64,000 nt of DNA, taken from the NCBI GenBank assembly GCA_002506535.1, contig DAXT01000017.1, positions 62,001-126,000 on the forward strand, written 5' to 3'. The translations under genes were made by a program, and so were the position numbers. Source of the DNA: Methanothrix harundinacea. GTDB lineage: Archaea > Halobacteriota > Methanosarcinia > Methanotrichales > Methanotrichaceae. Shown here piece after piece: positions 1-7,740 of the stretch. Below the pieces are notes generated by a model. That model was not told the DNA's origin, searched no databases, and saw only the letters and a program-made list of their open reading frames with translations. The first letter of the stretch is position 1. Each line of letters starts with the position of its first letter.

Positions 1-79
1 CGAGGTTACGCTCCTCGAGCTGGCGCATCCGGTCCATCAGGTAGCGCGAAAAATCAGCGCCGACTCTCGATTCGTCCAT
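1..79 (-). CDS. pan: Proteasome-activating nucleotidase (PAN), N-terminal fragment
   Basis: Only the first 26 codons lie in the window; the gene runs off the left edge. The ATG is the reverse complement of 77-79. The visible peptide begins MDESRVGADFSRYLMDRMRQ and continues LEERN, which matches the N-terminal coiled coil of archaeal PAN, the hexameric AAA+ ATPase that unfolds proteins for the 20S proteasome. No ATPase motif is visible here, so the call rests on this short coiled-coil start. It is divergent from the aMBF1 gene, with about 60 bp between the two starts. Confidence 0.6.
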   Translation of the reverse strand, partial: MDESRVGADFSRYLMDRMRQLEERNL

Positions 80-138
80 GGGATCTCCAAAGCGTATTTA
101 ACGTTGACTGCTATTAAACTTTTCCGAGTTGAGCAAAT

Positions 139-624
139 ATGCAGTGTGAGATATGCGGTACAGAGGTCTCCGCAAGCCCCAAGAGGGTGGTGATCGACGG
201 ATCTGAACTGCAGGTCTGCAACACCTGCGCCCGGTTTGGAGAGGTCAAAGACAAGTTTTCACCTGTGCCGAGGAAGGTCATCCCCCAGGAGAGGGCCTTC
301 AGGGCTCCGCCGAAGCCCAGGCCCCGTCGCGATGAGTTCAGGGAGATGCCCGAGATAGTCCCCGAATACGGCCGGATCGTCAAAGAGGCCCGGGAGGCGA
401 TGGAGCTTACCCCCGAGGAGCTGGGGCAGAAGATCAAGGAGAAGGCATCCCTCATCAGGAAGATAGAACGGCACGAGATCGTCCCCGAGGACTCGGTGAG
501 GATCAAGCTCGAGCGGGAGCTGAACGTAAAGCTGACCGACAAATTGAGCGACGAGGATTGGAAGGCGGGTAAAGGCGGCCGCGGCCTCACCCTCGGCGAC
601 ATCGCCTCCATCAAGAAGCGATGA
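139..624 (+). CDS. Multiprotein bridging factor aMBF1
   Basis: Archaeal MBF1 homologue of 161 residues. The N-terminus is a zinc ribbon with paired cysteines (CEIC at about 3-6 and CNTC at about 28-31). A linker rich in Pro/Arg follows, then a Cro/C1-type helix-turn-helix at about 75-135 (IVKEAREAMELTPEELGQKI). In eukaryotes MBF1 bridges activators and TBP; in archaea it is a conserved DNA/RNA-binding or ribosome-associated factor of uncertain role. The stop overlaps the next start by 4 bp, so it probably shares a transcript with the Sua5 gene. Confidence 0.88.
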   Translation: MQCEICGTEVSASPKRVVIDGSELQVCNTCARFGEVKDKFSPVPRKVIPQERAFRAPPKPRPRRDEFREMPEIVPEYGRIVKEAREAMELTPEELGQKIKEKASLIRKIERHEIVPEDSVRIKLERELNVKLTDKLSDEDWKAGKGGRGLTLGDIASIKKR

Positions 625-1205
625 CGACGGAAAGCGTAGCCAGGGCGGCGAAGGTACTCCTGGAAGGGGGGACCGCCGTCTATCCGACGGAGACGGTCTA
701 CGGGATAGGAGCCTCGGTCTATTTCCCCGAGGCGGTGGAGCGGGTCTTTGATATAAAAGGGCGTGACCGGAATATGCCCCTCTCGGTGGCGGTGGCCAGC
801 TTCGATATGATGGGGCGGGTCGCCCGGATAGGGGAAGAGGACCTCTCCATCCTCCGAAAGCTTTTGCCCGGTCCGGTCACCGTCCTCGTCGAGAAGAGCG
901 CCGACCTCCCCGACAACGTCACCGCCGGATTGGATTGTGTGGGGATAAGGTTCCCGGACCATCAGGTGGCTCTGGAATTGATCGGCCTGGCCGGGCCGAT
1001 CACATCGACCTCTGCAAACCTCTCGGGCCGTCCTCCCCCCGCCAGCCTCGAGGAGCTGGACCCCGAGATCGGCCGGGCCGTCGACGTCGTCCTGGACGGG
1101 GGAAGGTCGCGGTATGCGATACCATCGACCCTCATCGACCTGAGGACGGGTAGGGTGATCCGGGAGGGGGCGGGGATGGAGAGGGTCCGGGAGGTCCTGG
1201 GATGA
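621..1205 (+). CDS. Sua5/YciO/YrdC family threonylcarbamoyl-AMP synthase
   Basis: A 194-residue single-domain YrdC protein that would make threonylcarbamoyl-AMP from threonine, bicarbonate and ATP for t6A37 of ANN-decoding tRNAs. Diagnostic segments are the N-terminal PTETVYGIGA, the basic stretch KGRDRNMPLSV that lines the active site, and the late TSTSANLSG. The C-terminal Sua5 domain of longer archaeal homologues is absent, so it is TsaC-like in length. It overlaps both neighbours by 4 bp, indicating tight translational coupling. Confidence 0.88.
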   Translation: MTTESVARAAKVLLEGGTAVYPTETVYGIGASVYFPEAVERVFDIKGRDRNMPLSVAVASFDMMGRVARIGEEDLSILRKLLPGPVTVLVEKSADLPDNVTAGLDCVGIRFPDHQVALELIGLAGPITSTSANLSGRPPPASLEELDPEIGRAVDVVLDGGRSRYAIPSTLIDLRTGRVIREGAGMERVREVLG

Positions 1206-2140
1206 GGGCGAGGATCAGGGACTTTTTCCAGACCGTCAACGGCTGGATATTCGCCGTCGTCGACTACCACCACCCCGACGGCATCAGGTCGATCTTGAGG
1301 TACGTCCCGGACCCAGAAGGAGAGAGGGCTGCTGGGGGTGTACGGTACAGAAAGCTCGACTTTGAGGATGCCTACGCCTTCCTCAGAGAGGCGAGGCCCG
1401 AGTACGTCCAGGACGTCCACGTCGTCCCCGAGGAGGACGTATCTCGATTCTTCAGGCCTGATGAAGAGCTGCCGAAGGCCGCGGAGAGGGACGACCGGAT
1501 AGCAGAGATCGTATCGGTCCTGAGGGAGGGGGGGGTCCCTGATGGAAAGATGGGGATCACGGGCTCCATCCTGGTGGGGCTTGAGGGGCCAGCCTCGGAC
1601 ATAGACTTTCTCGTCTACGGAAGCGCCTGGTGGCGGGCGAGAGACGTGATCGCGGCGGCCAAAAAGGAGGTCGGCAGGATCCGGGATCTGGACGTAGCGA
1701 CCTGGGATAAGATATACAGGAAGAGGGTGCCGGAGATATGCCGGGAAGAGTTCGTCCTCCATGAGAGGAGGAAGGGAAACCGGGGGCTTGTCGACAAAAC
1801 CTACTTCGACCTCCTCTTCACCCGGGACTGGGACCAGATCGGCCCCCCATTCCCACCGGGGAAGAAGGCGGGGAGGCGGAAGATCGATGCCGTGGTCCTG
1901 GATGCAGAGTTCGCCTTCGACAACCCCGCCGTCTTCGAGATCGACCACCCGGAGATCTCCGCGATCCTCTGCTACACCCACACCTACGCAGGCCAGGCGG
2001 TCCCAGGGGAGAGGATCGAGGCGTCCGGCGTAGTCGAGGAGACGGCGGACGGCAAGAGGCTGGTGGTGGGGACGACGAGAGAGGCTAAAGGAGAGTGGAT
2101 CCGATCCCTGACCCTTCTGGAGAAGGCCTCATCAAGATAG
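1202..2140 (+). CDS. Archaeal nucleotidyltransferase-domain protein
   Basis: A 312-residue protein of the archaeal predicted-nucleotidyltransferase group (COG1665-like). The middle of the protein shows the minimal nucleotidyltransferase signature: a glycine-serine (GITGSILVGLEG, about 118-129) followed by SDIDFLVYG, giving the G-S...D-x-D metal-binding arrangement. The substrate is unknown. The 3' end overlaps the start of the next gene by 46 bp if that gene's GTG at 2095 is used. Confidence 0.72.
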   Translation: MRARIRDFFQTVNGWIFAVVDYHHPDGIRSILRYVPDPEGERAAGGVRYRKLDFEDAYAFLREARPEYVQDVHVVPEEDVSRFFRPDEELPKAAERDDRIAEIVSVLREGGVPDGKMGITGSILVGLEGPASDIDFLVYGSAWWRARDVIAAAKKEVGRIRDLDVATWDKIYRKRVPEICREEFVLHERRKGNRGLVDKTYFDLLFTRDWDQIGPPFPPGKKAGRRKIDAVVLDAEFAFDNPAVFEIDHPEISAILCYTHTYAGQAVPGERIEASGVVEETADGKRLVVGTTREAKGEWIRSLTLLEKASSR

Positions 2141-2898
2141 TAGAGGGGCTGAAGAGGGCCTGGAGGCTCGACGTCGAGGTCGAGATCGAGATCTCGGAGG
2201 AGCCCTTCGTCCTGGGGAGGACGGTCCATGAGGGGGAAGGCTACCGCATATACCTCTCGGAGCCGGAGCCCTACCCCCTCCTCCACGAGTTCTATCACGT
2301 CCTCTTCGAGGAGAAGGTGATGAAGCGCCAGATCAGCCTTGGATGCGAGTTCTGCGGGAAGATCGTCTTTGAGATGATGAACGTCCTAGTCGATCTTGCG
2401 ATAGAGAAGGTGGTATACAGGACCGATCCCGAGATATTTCCAGCCTACTTTCCCAGGACTATGGAGAACCTGGACCAGATCGCCAGGTGCGGCGTCCTAT
2501 CCTTCGACCCCGCCAGGACCGTCGCCTACAACCTCTACATCGAGACGGCGGTAAGAGAGCTCTACCCCGATTTGAGGAGCGGCTACGACTTCTGGGATAG
2601 GATCGATCTGCCGCAGCCGATGAGGGCGGGGGTGGAGTCGGCCCTGGCGGTGGCGGGAGAATTCGTCAGGGAGAGGCCTTCGACCTGGAGGGATATATCC
2701 CGGACGGCGGTGGACCTCTCTTGGCCGGTCTTCGGGGCGGACGTCATGGTGATCGAGTCGAAAGAAGAGTACCGGATCGTCTGCAACACAGACCACATCG
2801 AGGCGAGGAGGAACGTATCGGAGATGATCGATCGCTTGAAGTCCTTATCCCGGAACTGGCGGAAGAGGGAAGCTGTCGCCGAACGGAGAATTAGTTAA
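2095..2898 (+). CDS. Uncharacterised HExxH (metallopeptidase-like) protein
   Basis: A 267-residue cytoplasmic protein I cannot assign to a named family. Its clearest feature is LLHEFYHVLFEE at about 60-71, a zincin-type HExxH motif that suggests a zinc site, followed by CEFC at about 82-85. A conserved-looking helical segment FEMMNVLVDLAIEKVVY follows and may supply the third metal ligand. The start is a GTG inside the upstream gene; a later start is possible. No signal peptide or membrane segment is seen. Proteolytic activity is an inference from the motif only. Confidence 0.6.
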   Translation: MDPIPDPSGEGLIKIVEGLKRAWRLDVEVEIEISEEPFVLGRTVHEGEGYRIYLSEPEPYPLLHEFYHVLFEEKVMKRQISLGCEFCGKIVFEMMNVLVDLAIEKVVYRTDPEIFPAYFPRTMENLDQIARCGVLSFDPARTVAYNLYIETAVRELYPDLRSGYDFWDRIDLPQPMRAGVESALAVAGEFVRERPSTWRDISRTAVDLSWPVFGADVMVIESKEEYRIVCNTDHIEARRNVSEMIDRLKSLSRNWRKREAVAERRIS

Positions 2899-3002
2899 GG
2901 GTTGAGGTCTAAGAGATGGAAGTATGAAGGCTTGAAGATCCGGCACAGATCCCTTTGAAGGCTTGAAGATATCCGGGTTCAGAAGCGATAAAGAGGTTCA
3001 AC

Positions 3003-4538
3003 ATGTTATTCCAGGTCAACCCCTTCGATATAGAGATCGGACAGTACAAGGTGATGCTGAACTTGGCCGACGCGAGAGAGATTGGCATGAACGCCGGCGA
3101 TCGGGTGAGGGTTAAAGCAAAAGGCGCCTCCTTCACCGCCATTCTGGACGTAACCACCCAGATGGTGGAGCCAGGGACGGTGGGGATATTCACCGAGGCT
3201 CACCTGAAGATCGGGGAGGCGAAGCAGGTGGACATAGCCCCAGCCCCTAAACCCGCCTCCGTCGGCTACATCAAGAAGATGATGGACGAGGTGAAGCTCA
3301 CCGAGGACCAGATAAGAACTATCGTCCAGGACATCGTCGACAACAACTTGAGCGACGTCGAGATCTCCGCCTACCTCACCACCCTTTACATAAGAAACTT
3401 CGATTCCCAGGAGACGGAGTGGCTGACGAGGGCGATGATCGATACCGGAGAGCGGATCCACTTCGACACCCATCCCGTGGTGGACAAGCACAGCATCGGC
3501 GGAGTTCCCGGAAATAAGGTCTCTTTGCTGGTGGTGCCCATCGTCGCCGCCGCGGGGCTTCTCATCCCCAAGACCAGCTCCCGGGCGATCACCGGGGCGG
3601 GAGGGACATCGGACCTGATGGAGATCCTCGCCCCCGTGGAGTTTTCCGCCGACGAGATCAAGGAGATCGCAGAGTCGGCGGGCGGGATCCTCGCCTGGGG
3701 CGGGGCGACGAACATCGCCCCCGCCGACGACAAGCTGATAAAGGCCGAGTACGCCCTCAGCATCGACCCCTACAGCCAGATGCTGGCGTCGATCATGTCC
3801 AAGAAGGGGGCGGTGGGCGCCGACTCGGTGGTGATGGACATGCCGGTGGGGCCGGGGACGAAGCTTCCGACGGCCGCCGACGGCAGGTCCATGGCTAAAG
3901 ACCTCATCGACCTGGGGGACCGGCTGGGGATCAGGGTCGAATGCGCCATGACCTTCGGCGGATCGCCCGTCGGAAGAACCGTCGGCCCCGCCCTGGAGGT
4001 GAAGGAGGCTCTGACGATGCTGGAGAGCGGCAAGGGGCCCAACAGCCTCCGGGAGAAGAGCCTATCCCTCGCCGGGATCCTCCTGGAGATCGGCTGCTCC
4101 ACCGGGATGGGGTGCGTCGCCGCCCGTGGGGAGGGCAGGGCGATGGCCGAGAGGATCCTCACCAGCGGCAAAGCCCACCAGAAGATGATGGAGATCATCG
4201 AGGCGCAAGGGGGAGACCCCACCGTCAAGAGCGACGATATCGAGATCGGTGAGTGCTCCCAGGATATCCTCGCCCCGACGAACGGCTACATCATATCCTT
4301 CGACAACAAGAGGATCGTCGAGATAGCGAGGAACGCCGGCGCTCCCGCCGACAAGAAGGCCGGGGTCACGATCCACAAGAAGATGGGCGAGGTGGTGAAG
4401 AAGGGGGAGCCGGTACTGACTATACATTCGAGCAAAGATTGGGACGTCCAGAGGGCAGCAAGCGACGCCCACCGGGATATGCCGATCGTCGTCGAGGGGA
4501 TGCTCCTGGAGAGGTATCCGAGGTTCTCCCAGATCTAG
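3003..4538 (+). CDS. deoA: AMP phosphorylase
   Basis: A 511-residue thymidine phosphorylase-like enzyme with the N-terminal extension typical of archaeal AMP phosphorylase, which converts NMP plus phosphate into ribose-1,5-bisphosphate and base. Family segments are KHSIGGVPGNKVSLLVVP, TSSRAITGAGGTSDLMEIL (phosphate and nucleotide binding) and the C-terminal domain with GVTIHKKMGE. In archaea this step feeds ribose-1,5-bisphosphate isomerase and form III RubisCO; neither is in the window. The 104 bp upstream carries two copies of a short GAAGGCTTGAAGAT repeat. Confidence 0.92.
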   Translation: MLFQVNPFDIEIGQYKVMLNLADAREIGMNAGDRVRVKAKGASFTAILDVTTQMVEPGTVGIFTEAHLKIGEAKQVDIAPAPKPASVGYIKKMMDEVKLTEDQIRTIVQDIVDNNLSDVEISAYLTTLYIRNFDSQETEWLTRAMIDTGERIHFDTHPVVDKHSIGGVPGNKVSLLVVPIVAAAGLLIPKTSSRAITGAGGTSDLMEILAPVEFSADEIKEIAESAGGILAWGGATNIAPADDKLIKAEYALSIDPYSQMLASIMSKKGAVGADSVVMDMPVGPGTKLPTAADGRSMAKDLIDLGDRLGIRVECAMTFGGSPVGRTVGPALEVKEALTMLESGKGPNSLREKSLSLAGILLEIGCSTGMGCVAARGEGRAMAERILTSGKAHQKMMEIIEAQGGDPTVKSDDIEIGECSQDILAPTNGYIISFDNKRIVEIARNAGAPADKKAGVTIHKKMGEVVKKGEPVLTIHSSKDWDVQRAASDAHRDMPIVVEGMLLERYPRFSQI

Positions 4539-4555
4539 CCGGCAGGCTAGGAACC

Positions 4556-4564
4556 TTTTATAAG
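4556..4564 (+). promoter_or_regulatory. TATA box for the HDAC-like gene
   Basis: TTTTATAAG centred about 28 bp before the ATG at 4588. The spacing implies a transcript with little or no 5' leader. Confidence 0.6.
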
Positions 4565-4587
4565 GTCGGTGGATAGACCGAAAGGCC

Positions 4588-5436
4588 ATGAAGGTTGCCG
4601 TCATCTACCACCCGGATTTCGGGTCGAAGGGGCACAGCGTCCTGAAGGCGAGGATCAAACCCTCCTTCGAGGCCCTGGAGAGATCGGGGCTTCTGGAGGG
4701 GGGAGACGTCCGGGTCTTCTCGGCCGAGGCCGCGCCCCTCGCCCTCGTCGAGAGGGCCCACACCAGAGAGCATATTGAGAGGATGAGGACCGAATCCTGC
4801 AACCGGATGTATCACGACGTCGCCCTCCTTTCTGCAGGTTCGGTCCTCAGGGCGGCGGAGATGGTGGCGGAGGGCGAGGCCGAGAACAGCTTTGCCTATA
4901 CCGGGACCGCCGGCCACCACGCCAGCCCCGGCAGCTGCTGGGGGTTCTGCTACTACAACGACGTCGCCATCGCCATATTGAGGCTGCGGGAGATGGGCCT
5001 GGCGCGGTTTCTCATCGTCGATGTCGACCCCCACTTCGGAGACGGGACCAGGAACTTCTTCGGCGACGATCCCGACGTATATCACGTCAACTTCAACCAC
5101 CAGCAGAGCTCGAGCTTCGACGATAAGAAGAGGAACCACGATATAGGGATCGGCTTCGACGCCGATGACGAGACGTTCTTGAGGGAGCTATCCGCCGCCA
5201 TGGAGATGGCAAAAGGCTTCGACTTCCAGATCTGCTTTGTCGTATTCGGCCACGACTCCCACGCCGACGACTACGGCGGCTTTGAGCTTTCCAGCGCCGT
5301 CTACCCCAAGATGGCTCGGATCATAAAGGAGGCCTCTGGCGAGAGGGGGATCGTCTTCGTCCTCAGCGGCGGGTCGGTCCCGGAGGTGGCCTCGAAGGCG
5401 ATACCAGAAGTGATATCCATCCTCGCGGGGAGGTGA
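4588..5436 (+). CDS. Histone deacetylase superfamily (AcuC/APAH-like) hydrolase
   Basis: A 282-residue zinc amidohydrolase of the arginase/deacetylase fold. The catalytic signatures are intact: HHASPGSCWGFCYYND (tandem His and GFCYYND), DVDPHFGDGT (Asp/His metal ligands) and GHDSHADDYGGF (Asp ligand). It is shorter than eukaryotic HDACs (over 350 residues). The substrate may be an acetyl-lysine protein, an acetylpolyamine or another acyl amide. The stop is 6 bp before the TTG of the next gene, so they are likely co-transcribed. Confidence 0.85.
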   Translation: MKVAVIYHPDFGSKGHSVLKARIKPSFEALERSGLLEGGDVRVFSAEAAPLALVERAHTREHIERMRTESCNRMYHDVALLSAGSVLRAAEMVAEGEAENSFAYTGTAGHHASPGSCWGFCYYNDVAIAILRLREMGLARFLIVDVDPHFGDGTRNFFGDDPDVYHVNFNHQQSSSFDDKKRNHDIGIGFDADDETFLRELSAAMEMAKGFDFQICFVVFGHDSHADDYGGFELSSAVYPKMARIIKEASGERGIVFVLSGGSVPEVASKAIPEVISILAGR

Positions 5437-5442
5437 AGGCGG

Positions 5443-6300
5443 TTGAAGATGGCATCCAGCTGCTACAGCTGCATCCTGGACCGGGCGAAGTTCGAGGCCG
5501 ACATCCTCTTCTCCGACGACGATTCGAAGAGGGAGGCGATGGAGGAGCTCCTGGAATTCATGGCCCTCTCCAAGGGGACGGTCCCCTCGGTGGTGGGGAC
5601 GGAGCGGGAAGAGATCATGAAGAGGAGGAGCAGAAATCCAGACCCCTACCGGGAGATGAAGGCCGAGAGCAACCGGGTGGCAACCGCCCTCCTACCGGTC
5701 GCGAAGAAGTTTTACGACGAGGCGGAGGATAAGCTCGAGGCTCTGATCAGGATCGCCGCCGCCGGAAACTCCATGGAGTGGGGGGTGAAGGGGTACGACT
5801 TCGACGTCGATTCCTTCGAGGAGGTCTTTATTGAGACCCTGAACGAGAAGTTCGACGGCGACCTGGAGGAGACCCGGAGGCGGATAAACCGGTTCGACGA
5901 GATCCTCTACCTCACCGACAACGCCGGGGAGATCGTCTTCGACCTCTTCGTCATCGATCGGCTGATGGAGATGGGAAAGCGGGTCGTCATAGGACCCAAG
6001 ACCGTCCCCATATTAAACGACGTCACCGCCGATGAACTTGAAGAGATGACCCGCCACCCCATCGAGGCGACGGGCCCCGTCATCGGCCTCTCCCTGGAGA
6101 AGGTGAGGCCCGAGCTCCTCCGCCTCCTAAAAGACGAGGATTTCATGGTCATAGCCAAGGGGATGGGAAACTTCGAGACGATCACCGAGTTCGACGATTT
6201 TCTTAAAGGTAGGCTCATCTACGTCATGAGGGCGAAGTGCGAGCCCGTCGCCTCTGCCCTGGGGGTTGCCCGGGGGAGCCTGGTGGTCCGGGCCGCCTAG
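5443..6300 (+). CDS. ARMT1-like (DUF89) metal-dependent phosphatase
   Basis: A 285-residue protein of the DUF89/ARMT1-like damage-control phosphatase family. Visible signatures are N-terminal paired cysteines (SCYSCILDRAKFEADI), the metal-binding LTDNAGEIVFDLFVID at about 160-175, and IAKGMGNFETI at about 236-246. Family members hydrolyse damaged or surplus phosphometabolites such as sugar phosphates. The first start is TTG 5443; an ATG at 5449 is two codons on. It follows the HDAC-like gene closely. Confidence 0.85.
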   Translation: MKMASSCYSCILDRAKFEADILFSDDDSKREAMEELLEFMALSKGTVPSVVGTEREEIMKRRSRNPDPYREMKAESNRVATALLPVAKKFYDEAEDKLEALIRIAAAGNSMEWGVKGYDFDVDSFEEVFIETLNEKFDGDLEETRRRINRFDEILYLTDNAGEIVFDLFVIDRLMEMGKRVVIGPKTVPILNDVTADELEEMTRHPIEATGPVIGLSLEKVRPELLRLLKDEDFMVIAKGMGNFETITEFDDFLKGRLIYVMRAKCEPVASALGVARGSLVVRAA

Positions 6301-6318
6301 CAAGGGAGGGCGGTCTCA

Positions 6319-7017
6319 TCACCTGTATCCGGCGTGATAATCCTCCTCGCGCCAAGGAGGCTGTCTTTCCCTCTCGTCCTTTTTCGGCTCCTCCTCCCTT
6401 ATCCATCCCAGGATCTCCATGGGGACGTCCAGTCCCAACAGGTCGCTGGTGGCCCCGATCAGCCCCTCTGCCGCCGAGAGGTCGACGGCCTTCTCGCCGT
6501 CGGTCTTCCCCATGAGGCAGACGCCCCGGATCCCGTAAAGAGGGGCGAGGCCGACGAGGATCCCGTTCAACCCACCCACGATCCCGTTTCGGAGGAGGGT
6601 GACGCCTCCATCCTCCAGAGCCCGGGCGAGGCCGGGATCGGTGGCTACGCCGTAGACCGTCTCCTCGGAGGTTCCGACGTAGGCGGCGAGGGTGACGATA
6701 TCCGTAACATCGTAGGAGGCGAGGGCCTTCAGGATCTCTCCTGCCAGGTTGTACATGTGGGGCGGCTTCAGGGGCTGGGCGTCGCCGCAGAGGAGGATGA
6801 GGTCGTCCCTCCCTTCGGAGGCCTTCAGCTCCACCTGGAGGGCTCTGGCTATCCCATCCTCCACCGGGACCTCGGGGGGAAACCCGGTGGAGACCATCAG
6901 CTGGAAGGTCCGGCACTCCAGGGCCGTGGCTATGTAATCTGCAGACACTTTCCCTACGCTTCCTATGCCGGGCATCCCGCCGATGCAGACGCACTGGCCG
7001 AAGATCTTCTGGGACAT
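6319..7017 (-). CDS. PAC2 family protein (proteasome assembly chaperone-like)
   Basis: A 232-residue PAC2-type protein. The N-terminus has the family's glycine-rich strand-turn (CIGGMPGIGSVGKVSADYI), and the middle has LLCGDAQPL and GIVGGLNGILVG, matching archaeal COG1938 proteins. In eukaryotes PAC2 helps assemble 20S alpha rings; the archaeal role is unproven. The charged C-terminus (EEPKKDERERQ) looks disordered. It converges on the DUF89 gene with an 18 bp gap. Confidence 0.82.
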   Translation of the reverse strand: MSQKIFGQCVCIGGMPGIGSVGKVSADYIATALECRTFQLMVSTGFPPEVPVEDGIARALQVELKASEGRDDLILLCGDAQPLKPPHMYNLAGEILKALASYDVTDIVTLAAYVGTSEETVYGVATDPGLARALEDGGVTLLRNGIVGGLNGILVGLAPLYGIRGVCLMGKTDGEKAVDLSAAEGLIGATSDLLGLDVPMEILGWIREEEPKKDERERQPPWREEDYHAGYR

Positions 7018-7039
7018 GGTGGAGGTCGCCTGGGCTCTA

Positions 7040-7630
7040 TCAGTGCCCCACCGCTCGGATGATCCAGCTCACCGGCGCCAGTTCCTCAGAATCTTTGATC
7101 CCGACTTCGGCGGGGAAGAGCTCCTTTGTCTGCATATCGTAGAAGAACGAGGTGTCTTTCACGTCGTTTCTGTCGATTCCTATCTCGACGGCTCCGCGGT
7201 CGTAGAAGCAGACGTAAAAGTCGCCGCTCATGGGCATCGAGGGGATCTCAATGACCCCGATCCCCGGCTTTCCTACAAAGGTGAAGTAGGGGAGCTGCGA
7301 ATCGCTGAACCTGTAGAGGAGGTTCAAGTTCTCGTCCCTGATCTCCAAGGATATTACCTGCTCATCCGGCAGGGTATCGTTTCCGTCGTACCCGTTCCAG
7401 CCGAGGATGTGGACGGCGTCCAGGGTCCAGCCCGGCCTCGGGGGCGTGAACTTTACCGCTTCGCCGACGCTGAGAAACCCGGACCTGAAGAGGCCGCCCA
7501 GATTCACCATGGTCTCGTTTCCGCTGTCCTGGATCAGTATATCCTGGCCCGCCTCCTGGGCGAGGGAGGGGCCGGCCAGAGAGAGGGCGGCGGATATGAC
7601 GGCTGCCAGAAGCAATATCGTCTTCTTCAA
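7040..7630 (-). CDS. Secreted hypothetical protein
   Basis: A 196-residue protein with a clear N-terminal signal peptide (MKKTILLLAAVISAALSLAG, cleavage probably near residue 24-26). The mature part is beta-rich, with WTLDAVHILGWNGYD and SGDFYVCFYDRG, and contains two potential N-glycosylation sequons (NETM, NDTL). I do not recognise the family. It lies 22 bp behind the PAC2 gene start on the same strand, but has its own TATA box. Confidence 0.65.
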   Translation of the reverse strand: MKKTILLLAAVISAALSLAGPSLAQEAGQDILIQDSGNETMVNLGGLFRSGFLSVGEAVKFTPPRPGWTLDAVHILGWNGYDGNDTLPDEQVISLEIRDENLNLLYRFSDSQLPYFTFVGKPGIGVIEIPSMPMSGDFYVCFYDRGAVEIGIDRNDVKDTSFFYDMQTKELFPAEVGIKDSEELAPVSWIIRAVGH

Positions 7631-7658
7631 AGGATCACCATCCTCAATTGAATCCGCG

Positions 7659-7666
7659 AATATATA
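7659..7666 (-). promoter_or_regulatory. TATA box for the secreted protein at 7040-7630
   Basis: On the minus strand the sequence reads TATATATT, about 29 bp upstream of the ATG at 7630. The intergenic region is shared with the divergent pentapeptide gene. Confidence 0.5.
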
Positions 7667-7710
7667 GGTTGCGCAGCAGCGGAACTTTCTATCATCATGT
7701 AGGGAGAAAG

Positions 7711-7722
7711 CTTTTTTACTTA
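7711..7722 (+). promoter_or_regulatory. Probable TATA element for the pentapeptide-repeat gene
   Basis: CTTTTTTACTTA begins 30 bp before the GTG start at 7741. Confidence 0.4.
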
Positions 7723-7740
7723 TGAGATAAATATGCTGAA

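Noticed and set aside
962..1981. 339-codon minus-strand frame opposite the Sua5 and nucleotidyltransferase genes
   Set aside because: Antisense to two family-supported genes and without recognisable motifs.
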